From Trichuris trichiura (lineage: Eukaryota; Nematoda; Enoplea; Trichinellida; Trichuridae): a stretch of DNA of 64,000 nt. Below are positions 55,389 to 64,000 of this stretch, piece by piece (the first letter of the stretch is position 1; each line of letters starts with the position of its first letter). Position numbers and translations under genes: made by a program. The notes beneath the pieces were generated by a model, which was not told the DNA's origin, did no database searches, and saw only the letters and a program-made list of their open reading frames with translations. The stretch is from assembly GCA_037903355.1 (NCBI GenBank), contig JBAJFE010000014.1, positions 2,728,001 to 2,792,000 on the forward strand, in the 5' to 3' direction.

Positions 55389-56702
55389 CCTGTTGTTATT
55401 TTATCCCGAATAATAAACTGCAATGCATTGACGTCACGCTGTTATCTCCGCTAAAGAGAAGTCCTGAAAAGACCCGAATTCTTTGTACGCATGTCCCTTC
55501 TTAGCGGGGTAAATATCATGGTAGCGTAAGTAAATTCCAAGATCTGGAATATAGTTTATTAAAATTAAACAATTTGTGCTGTTTGTTTTTTCCATCTCAT
55601 AATGCCGTTGTCTGTTAATAGGACGAAACCATTATCAACTAGGAAGCCGCTTTGAAAAGCCTTTTGCTGGACAATAGCCTTTGCTTTAATTAAATATTCT
55701 TCCGTTCATCATTTCGTATTATTTCAATCAAAGTAGCCTAGTTTCCGTTTACAAAATGGTCTATGAATTTACGTTGTTGTTCGTGATATGACTTGGCTAT
55801 ACAGTCGTAGGATTTGCAAATTTTCGCGGAGGGGACCACTTGAAAACTAATTTCTGCAAGAAGCAGTCAACCTCTTTCCATCTCCAGACAGTGGAAATGG
55901 GATGGCTAGAGATAGGAGGAAATAAAGAAAATGCAACTTGGACGAAATAATTAATTAGCAGTAATGAAGCATTTGTGGTTGTCGCGTATTGTTACCGCTG
56001 AACTGCGTCTAACTGCAGCTAGGCAGACTTACTATCAAAATACGATTTTACAGTAAACTAATTCCACGTTTGAGTGTTGCACAAATGGTTTCCAAACAGT
56101 AAATGACTATGTTGTTACTTTCAGAGCAGACGGAGTTTAGTTGCAAAGCATAAGCGTTCATCGGTTAACAAGTTTTACTATCAGCAATGAATACAAAGAT
56201 CTAACATCGTATTACTCATCTGCGCTAGTGCATTGTTACGCAAAAATCTGATTTTCAAATGTATGATGTTTAAGGCAAAAAATGTTTTTGCAAGTTAGCC
56301 GGTCTTCTTCATGCTTCTTCCGTATGTTGGACTGATATTAACCTTTCTATTTCGACATACTTAGTATTAATTAATTCATACCTCCTACCTACGTTGATCC
56401 GGTTTCCATCGGATTTTATTATTGGCTGATGCTGTTGTTGATACTTTAACAGGGGACTGTCATCCTCGTGGCATTTCGCTAACTTACGTGGCACGATGCG
56501 ATAATGGTGGTCTATCTTAAGCAGTTTAACTTTTGAACACAAATTACTTATCCCTGTTCCATCTTCAGCGCAAATATTCAGGTCAATAAATTTGTACTGG
56601 ATAGTCAGCCCTTACCTTTACTTGTTTTACTATTGCTGCCAGACGGACCTCACCGAAAGTTCTGTAGGGTAAAAATGACGCTTTTATTTATGTAGCTAAC
56701 TG
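55389..56702. other. Intergenic region with one orphan open frame
   Basis: No gene recognised. A minus-strand frame at 56309..56542 (with KIDHHYRIVPRKLAKCHEDD and GNRINVGRRYELINTKYVEI) has a plausible soluble-protein composition, but no splice partners or family resemblance were found, so it is only noted. Confidence 0.4.
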
Positions 56703-57082
56703 AAGAAGTTTATTACGGATAATTCCCGTTTGTTCTGTATATGTAGAAAAACTCTGGAGCTTTCAGGTCATTCGAGACCCGTCATCAGCGGTCTTAGGTT
56801 GTTGATATGATTCATGGCAGCGAGTGTCCTAATGTTTCTGAGGATTTTAAAGCGGGCATTTTTAAAGTTTTCTGTTCGTAGGTTCTGGCATCTGAGTCTG
56901 TCAGCGTCTGTCTGTCACTTTAAAAATGCCCGCTTTAAAATGCTCAGAAACATTAGGGCACTCGCTGCCATGAATCATATCAACAACCTAAGACCGCTGA
57001 TGACGGGTCTCGAATGACCTGAAAGCTCCGGAGTTCTTCTACATATACAGAACAAACGGGAATTATCCGTAATAAACTTCTT
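56703..57082. repeat. Foldback element, copy 4 (longest, 380 bp)
   Basis: Arms 56703..56868 and 56917..57082 pair over about 166 bp with a 48-nt loop. Ends AAGAAGTTTATTACGGAT / complement. Both arms keep the box with CTGATGA (right 56997-57003; left 56788-56782), hairpin GGTC...GACC, GAAAGCTCCGGAG (right 57021-57033). The left arm has CTCTGGAG where the right has the complement of CTCCGGAG. The inner 65 bp per arm (GATTCATGGCAGCGAGTG and on) is absent from other copies, so this copy gained extra sequence that is also mirrored. Confidence 0.92.
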
Positions 57083-57655
57083 CATTATGAAAACATTTGT
57101 TCCCGTACCAAGAAACCCCGTTTTCATGTAGCTAACTGGTACTTATCTGCCTTGCCTGCAATTTTTTACCGTTACATACTGAACCATGGTAAGACAGATT
57201 ACCATAGTAAAAAAAGGAAAAGAAAACGTGCGTAAACAGTTCAGTGTGTCAGTTTTTTTCATTGTAGAAGGATTATGCATAATCCTGCAGTCGTTTTTGT
57301 GGAAAAGAAAGCTTGCTTGTACAAGTTAACTTTGAGTTTTCGATCAGCAGCGAATGTGTGATCTCAACCGATATACATTGGTGGTTAACTGTAATGCCTG
57401 TTGAAAGCAACCTCAGGAAGAACTTCAATTTACCATCTGGAAATGAAACGTTCCTTATTCGAAATTGGTGATGAAGAAAATCGGCACAGAGCTTTGCACT
57501 AACCTGCGTACACAGTTTAAACGTATTTTTCAATAGCAATTAACAGTTTAAAGCTTAAGACTGTTTTGCCTCATGGAAGCACGCATCTATTCAGTGTGAC
57601 TCCTGTTTTCCGGGGGTGCGGTTGATTTAACAGTTCTCCTTCTGGTACGCCTACA
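57083..57655. other. Region upstream of the transporter gene
   Basis: Starts with the outer foldback flank (GTTCCCGTACCAAGAAACC). The rest holds no recognised gene and should include the promoter of the transporter at 57656. Confidence 0.5.
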
Positions 57656-60600
57656 ATGCCTAAAGCCATCAAGGAAAACATTGATGGCGGTTGGGCATGG
57701 GTGGTTACTGCGGCGTCTTTATTAACAAACGTACTGGTTGATGGCGTGCTTTTCACTTCAGGACATGTATTGCAGCCAGTATGGTCTGAATATTTTGAGG
57801 TGGGAGCTGGTGAAGCAGCTGTTCCAATTGCCATGATGATCGCTGTATATATGATGGCAGGTAGACTATTTTCTTGAGATGTAAGAATGTTCAGTACACA
57901 GAAAATGAAAGCTGAGATTTTAGTAAAATTATTCAGGCTTTAGCTAAACACAAATCCACTGTTGTATGCTTTTTTGTTAGAAGTTTAATGTAAGAAACGA
58001 TAAACCTTATGGGCAGGCAATTGTCAAACAGTATTTACACGTTTTATAGTAATACTTTACTGCTTAAGCAACTTTGTTTTCATTTTACAGCGCTGGCTCA
58101 TTATGTTTTCTTATTAAAGCTTTTGCGTATTTGCGGTCATTTTTCGTATGCGCAGTTGAAGTTAAGATAAATTTTAGTTTTTGTGAATACTGTGCTTAAT
58201 AAAAACAGTAGAGGCGTTTTGAAAATGAATTTTCTTTTATTGTCTAAATGAGACTGTACAGTTTAGCCAAGTTGATACTAAAAGATGTAACAAATGTTCC
58301 CGTAAAAGATAGCATGCCCTTCCATTTGAATTATGAAATGTATTTGTTCTATTTATAGGACCTTTTGCTAGTTCAATGGCAGACAAGTATGGCAGCAAGC
58401 TGGTTGCAAAACTCGGAAGCATTATCACCGTATTAAGTTTATTCTTTAGCGCTGCAGTGAATAGTATAATAGGCCTTTCGGTAACTTTTGGCATTTTTGC
58501 AGGTAAGCCTGCACCTGTTGTTGTTTGTTGGTTCCAGCGTTGCTGAAGTTGACAGCAATCACGAGCAAGTTGTTCTGTGGACTAACGTTAATGTTTTATT
58601 AAGTTTATCGCATTTTCTTTATTTATGAAAGACCCATTGATAAGTGTGAACTTTTTATTAACATTAAGGATGTAGCTTTCAGGTTAACTTACACTCATCA
58701 TCAGCGCTCTTTGCTGTTCGCCCAGTCAACCATTTTCATTTATGCAGGCGTTGCGGTTGGTCAGTAAGGGCGTTCACATCTCTGAGTGGTTGACAGTGCG
58801 GGTTACAAAAGGAGTTGGCGATGAGCCTACTCTGGCCTGACAGCTCCTTCATTAATGTTAATAAAAGGTTTGTAAATGTCAATGAGTCTTTCATTAAGAT
58901 AGAGAAGAAATCATTAGAGCAACCTATTAGGAGGAGAAAAAAGGGAAAGAAAGGAAAAATAGTTTTACTGCGATGATATAGTATTAATGAGGATTAGACT
59001 GCTTGCAGCGGTGATTGTATTAAGAGGTTTCCATTGCGGATTACGCATGGTCTCATCCTTCATTGCTGAAAGGAAAAAGCACACACTAATTGATGAGGCG
59101 AAAAGTTACAGTTCATTTTCACTTACGAAAGGCTCTATGCTTCATTTTGTTTTTGGTTTTGTATTTCTGGCAAGGAAAAACATGATGGCGCGATACCAAC
59201 AAACATGCTTTGATGTTGCAAATACTTTTTGAAGTAAACATTGCTTTTAGGGCTTGGTTATTCTTTTTTGTCTATGGCCTCCGTAAGCGTCATTGGAGAA
59301 TATTTTGAAATGAAACGTTCCTTAGCTGCAGGAATAGCGGTTTCTGGATCTGGTTTTGGAATATTCCTGTTTGCACCTTTAATGCTCCATCTGACGCAAA
59401 ATTACACTTGGAATGTTGCTCTTGTGGTACTTGCAATAATGATGTTTCTAACTTTTGTCTTTGCCCTGCTATACGAGCCTGTAAACGCGGCGGTTATCAA
59501 GAACTATCCACACGATATATCTGATTCTGTTCGTGAGACCGTCCAGGTAGGTCAGAACTTCATACACGTTCTTAGCACAGCAAGAATAATCACTTCAACT
59601 ATATCAGCTGACGGTGTGCCGTCATACTTCGGGGAGATCAACAACACTAGCCTAAATGTTGCGTGGTTCATTGAGATAGTCCGAAATGGTTACACAAAAA
59701 TAACTTCGAGTATACAACAAAACGGTTTTTTAGCTGCAAATATGTGGTACTAAGTGCGATGAATAATTTAAAACGACTAGTTTCGCCGAACCTTTGAAGC
59801 TGGGTGTACACAACAGTACAATACACGTACATTTCTTGTAACACAGGACGCTGCAGGTCAACTTGACCGTAACACATTACACGCATACATACCTTCAACT
59901 CAAGCGTAAAAGAAGCTTTCACAGCCTCATAATTGCTCTGAAGACTCTTCCCAGGCTAAGCTAATTTATTAGCGAGATTTTCCAAAGTGTGAATTTCGTG
60001 TCAGTATTCGGAGCCAAAATTGAACTCTGCTATGTGCTTAGGGTTTTTAAAAAACTTAGTCGTTTTTCTCCGTTTCGAAGCAGCCGGTTTTTAACGGAGG
60101 AAGGAGCTTTTATTGATGGTATGAATGAAGTGAAGGGTGTTAGCGTATACGAATATTACAATGGACAGAGAGCATTATTCGTTACTTCTTTTTTCCAAAG
60201 AATTCGCCCAATGAATGGGTCCAAAACTGTTCTTACTTTTGCGGATGCCACTCAATCGTTTTCAGAAAGTTTTTCGTCAACTGAAGGTATTGATTATTGC
60301 CATGGGAAATTAGAATAGGTTACAGAACAAAAACCTCCTGTTTACCAGTTGAAGTATCTACGGTGAACTGACTACTCGTGTTAGAATTAGGGCGCGATTT
60401 TGAGGAGTTCTAAATTTTGCATTAAAAAGCGTTAGAATGAGCAAGAAATTAATAAATTGCTATTTAAAGATTTGCACTTTAATAGATTGCTGTACGTACA
60501 TTAATACCAAGCTTTCAATTAACAATACGCAAATGCGAATGTCTAGGTCGTACGAAGGATTAGTTGCGATATGAAGAGCAGGATATCTTCCAGAAGAAAC

Positions 60601-61886
60601 AAAGAATCAGGGACCGACTCATCAAGTCTCAAAGGCCCGAGCTCGAGATCGAAAGACTCTGCTTTTCAAAGAAGGAAGAAGAAAATTTATAAAATATATG
60701 ACTTCAGCCGGCTCAAGGGCCCAACGTTCACGTTGTTCTGCTTCAGCACATATTTCAGTTTGATGGGACTTCTTGTTCCTTACATCTTTTTGCCACAGCA
60801 AGCTCGCGCCAAAGGCATTTCAGAGACCGGTGGGACTATGTTAATTTCTTACATGGGCTTCTTCAATATATTGGTCCGATTGGCGTGCATGTATGCCTAC
60901 GAGAATTTTAAGGTTGATACACTCTCACTCACAAACTGTTGTTTGATCGTTGCTGGTTTCTTTACGCTTGCTTTACCAAATTTTGCTAGTTATTGGATGT
61001 TCATTATTTTTGCCCTATTTTTTAGCGTCGGGACAGGTAAGACTTTGTTAAGTTTTTCGAATACGGTTTTTTCTTATTTCAGGTGTATTTTTCACTCTTC
61101 GAACGGCAAGCTGTAGAGAACTATGTGGCCAGAGTGATCTGCCGCGGAGTTACGGAGTTGTAATGTTGTTCATGGGTGTGGCGGTATTCATTGGTATTCC
61201 ACTAGCAGGTAATCGAATCCTTTAGAGGTTAAAGAAGAAAGCAACGTCAGCATCTTTGCAATTATAAAATTTCTTTAGGCGCTTTTTACGATCTGACTGG
61301 TAATTGGAACCTGACGTTCTACATCGCCGGTTTGTTCATCATGTTCTCAGGATTCATTGCATGGCCAATAAAAGGCGTTAAGCAGTGGGAAATAAAAAGA
61401 AAAATAATGAAATTTATTAGCCTTGAAAGGAGCGCTAATGAATCTTCAGAGTCAAGCGATTCTGGGCGCAGCCTTGAGGGTTCATTTGCTGAGTTGCGAA
61501 AGAAGAAACCCAAATGTGTGCACCGTTTAGAGAATGATTTATCGTCTTTGTTAAAACTGCACAGTCCCAGAGCATATGAAAATCAAATGACAAAAGGAAT
61601 GAGCACCCCAAAAAGTCCAAAAAGTATGAAAAGTCCGAAGTTTTGGCATGGATCAAAAAGCCCTAAAAAGCTTAAAAGTCCACAATGCAGAACAGCAAGA
61701 AGTTCAAAGAGTGATGAAGACTTCGGAAACACAACGAGCAGCTCAAGCAAGGATGGAGTAAAGGTAGAAGTGTTCAAAGTGATAAATACGTCAGAGAAAT
61801 CCGAACAGCAAAAAGAAGGTAATAATGCAAATGAGAAAACTTCTGGAAAGGAAGGTTTCTTAGCATGGGCGAAAGGAAGGAATTAG
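57656..61886 (+). CDS. Monocarboxylate-transporter-like protein (SLC16, major facilitator superfamily)
   Basis: Exons 57656..57860, 58359..58502, 59251..59546, about 60577..61036, 61083..61208, 61279..61886; about 612 residues if the middle intron is right. The SLC16 signature IDGGWAWVVTAAS opens membrane span 1. GPFASSMADKYGSK is the loop 2-3 motif, and GEYFEMKRSLAAGIAVSGSG is the conserved span 4-5 segment. Spans 7-12 are in the last three exons (FTLFCFSTYFSLMGLLVPYI, LFMGVAVFIGIPLAG, FYDLTGNWNLTFYIAGLF). The family moves lactate, pyruvate, ketone bodies or other small substrates with H+ or by facilitation; the substrate is not evident here. The last exon adds a basic C-terminal tail of about 170 residues with repeated K-S-P (TPKSPKSMKSPKFW, KSPKKLKSPQC) and Ser runs, longer than usual. 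The 59546 to 60577 junction is the weak point. Confidence 0.88.
58677..58710 (-). repeat. Solo foldback-box remnant in a transporter intron
   Basis: On the minus strand: CTGATGA (58704-58698), 17-nt spacer, GAAAGCTAC. The hairpin is weak. Recognised by the two core strings and their spacing. Confidence 0.5.
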
Positions 61887-64000
61887 AGTTGATTTGTAAG
61901 CTGACTATATTTATACTTTCCGAATTAATCAAGTCCGCCACTGAAACAAGTAAAACCTAAATAATCTGCCGTTTTGTACTTTTATTTCTATAAATAAGAA
62001 CATTAACAGTTTACGGGATAACTTTGCTAACATTTCTGTTCCCAATGCAACAGAGCACTTTCTATATTGTTCAGTTGAGAGCTGATAAGCGAAATATAAA
62101 CCGCGTAACCCTTTGAAAACAAAAGACTTTTTTTAAAAAGTATGATTCTGCTGTGTTAAAACATAACATCGTCATTGAGGAGACATGCGAATCATGCAGC
62201 TTTGCAACACTAACAATATGCCATAAGTAACGTCTGCAGTTAAGGATGGCGAGTTTACCATCAGGAAGTACCGACACAATGCTCATTATGGCTTCTATAG
62301 CGACTGCGCTAAAGTGCTTTTAATTGCAAACAGCAACACAAAGTTGTGCCTGAATTCTTGTTGTTTGGGTCATCTGATCATCAGTATCGTTGGATAAATG
62401 TTTGCAAACAGTGGGTCAAGCAAATGAATGAGTACCTTGAGCAAAGGTGCAGTTGACCAGTTTTCCTGCAACAGTTAGAGCTGGCACTGCAAACGGCAAT
62501 ATTGCTGCGAAAGGTCACATAAAGTACTAGCAGGATTCAAATTCTATCACAGCTACCCTCCCTCCTAATTCCCAAATTACAGCTGCATGTGCTTTAGGAG
62601 CCAACAGAAGTTCACTTTTATGGAAATACTGACTAAACTTGTTGAAAGCTTCTACTGCCAGGTTTGCGGGTGTAATAAATGATCAGAGTCGACTGTTATA
62701 TTGTCCTTCATCTTCATTGTCAATCGTCAGTACGGCTTTGTATTACCAGTTTTTGGGTCTATGAAGTTAAACGACACGAAAACCCTCTGAATTTTTTCTA
62801 GTGAATCTTCATCAGTCTGTTGGAAAGGAAACACAAGGTAGTGTATGCTATACAAGATAATAAACCGAAAGCAAGCGACACAAACGAATCCGAATTCAAT
62901 GGTTTTCAGTAGCCCATTTGACGTGCATTATGACTTTTGCCAGTTTAGATGGCTTTCTGATGCGTCAAGCGTTGTTACAGAGAACACGCTTCCATGTGCG
63001 GCACATGTACAATTTCTAGGCGTCATGCAGCGGACCGTTCGTCGCTGGTGCAACTTTCATTGAACAATGTTCACTTGGTTTAAGAAACTTACAAAATAAA
63101 GTAAGAAACCGCTTAACAAACTACTACAATTCATTTACAGCATTTGCACCTAGGATTGTCGAAAACATGGTCTGCTGCAGGCTAAGGAACTCGAGGTCAG
63201 GTAGCGTTCTCTACAGCAAAAATAATTTCTACATCCAAAATAATGGAAGCGTAACAGATTTTTGCTGCGTATTTACCTATGACGTCAAGGCTGTTTGTTC
63301 TTCTTTTATGGTACAATGGCTTAACAGCTTGCAGATCGTTGCCTGCGAATTTTCTGTGGATATTGTGCTTCAGAGTTTAGCTCAGTGTTACTGAGATACG
63401 AAACCACAGTTCGCTAACGTTTCACTCCTCAAAGCTGGCTCTGAGCTAGAATCAGCGGTTTTTCTGTAAGTAAAAACGACTGGTGTCGTCTTCCGAAGCG
63501 TAATTGTTTCCGTCCTCCAATCAGAGGCGATTACAGTGATTAAAACCGTTCGTATTGCAAATTTATCTTATTTTGTTTACTGAACAACTCAGATTGCATC
63601 TCCAAAGATAACCGATGGTACAGCAAATAAAGAGATGCAAAATCGCTCTTTTCTAAAAGCGTTACCGTTCTGCGAGTAGTGGGGACAAATACTGCGACAA
63701 TGATTCAACCAATGCATGGACAAGAAAGATGGGATATGTGAATGAAAATTATTAGCTCGAAAATTCCAAGTTCAAATTCCGCATTGATTGCAGAGCATAC
63801 CGGCGAGTATTTTTTCGGTTTTATTAAAATTTCATTACGTCTACTGTAAAGAATGGCGTGGGTAAAGACCATTTTTGTTTTTCCCTTCTATTTAGTTCTA
63901 CTTAACATGGTTTGCAATCAAGGAATGGTTGCGCAGAGCGAATCTTTGTTTTCTTACCTATAAGTTAAACCAGATCAAACAGTGATGCAGGGCTTCTCGC
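61887..64000. other. Right end of the window; possible exons of an unidentified gene
   Basis: Mostly without recognised features. On the plus strand, a frame at 63021-63101 starts after a fair acceptor (ACAATTTCTAG), reads ASCSGPFVAGATFIEQCSLG, and ends at a good donor (AATAAA|GTAAGA). The same frame stays open to 63394 with many Cys codons. It could be part of a gene that continues right of the window, but the neighbours do not splice consistently and no family is recognised. Confidence 0.3.

Noticed and set aside
60040..60300. An extra transporter exon (frame with GAFIDGMNEVKGVSVYEYY)
   Set aside because: The frame looks protein-like, but its acceptor phases do not fit the preceding exon and its donor phase does not fit the next one. 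Joining 59546 directly to 60577 keeps the frame.
63750..63790. A tRNA-like B box (AAGTTCAAATTCC)
   Set aside because: No cloverleaf can be formed with the upstream 70 bases.

Overview
The window reads as nuclear DNA of a nematode, most likely a clade I nematode such as a whipworm (Trichuris or a relative). The organism call is inference. It rests on animal genes split by very short (about 45-70 nt) GT-AG introns, an UNC-3/EBF factor with a single ERLPKE/ILKRAAD helix unit, secreted trypsin-fold proteins, and a moderate base composition. There are no prokaryotic features: no operons, CRISPR, rRNA or tRNA were found.

Layout, left to right. 1-1.6 kb (+): the last four exons of a transmembrane ADAM-family protein. 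3.6-8.4 kb: two ribosome-biogenesis genes placed head to head 142 bp apart, DCAF13/SOF1 (-) and MAK16 (+), both rebuilt completely. 11.0-19.7 kb (-): the complete 11-exon unc-3/EBF transcription factor gene with two long introns. 20-33 kb: gene-poor DNA with decayed transposons (a mariner, two Tigger/pogo remnants, a Ty3/gypsy integrase piece) and broken foldback-repeat boxes. 33.3-34.2 kb (-) and 54.5-55.4 kb (+): two paralogous three-exon genes for a small secreted protein of unknown function with an internal duplication. 37.6-43.4 kb (+): two adjacent genes coding for three trypsin-fold domains, all lacking the catalytic His, Asp and Ser, joined by Ser- and Pro-rich linkers. 47.0-54.1 kb (+): a complete glucose-6-phosphatase gene whose 5.9-kb last intron holds a foldback element and a Tigger copy. 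57.7-61.9 kb (+): a monocarboxylate-transporter-like (SLC16/MFS) gene.

Beyond the genes, the strongest recurrent signal is a family of palindromic (foldback) elements. Four large copies (3.2, 12.9, 50.7, 56.7 kb) and about nine partial copies carry a common box, CTGANGA - short hairpin - GAAAGCTCCGG, that resembles half of a hammerhead-ribozyme core. One partial copy can be shown to be an insertion, because a related Tigger sequence 20 kb away has the empty site.

The exon models were made by hand from reading frame, GT/AG borders and family knowledge. Seven of the models close in frame with family-like or paralogue-like lengths (DCAF13 442 aa, MAK16 286 aa, UNC-3 519 aa, G6Pase 365 aa, paralogues 238 and 243 aa, transporter about 612 aa). 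The weak points are the ends of the first trypsin-like gene, the first exon of the second, and the middle intron of the transporter.
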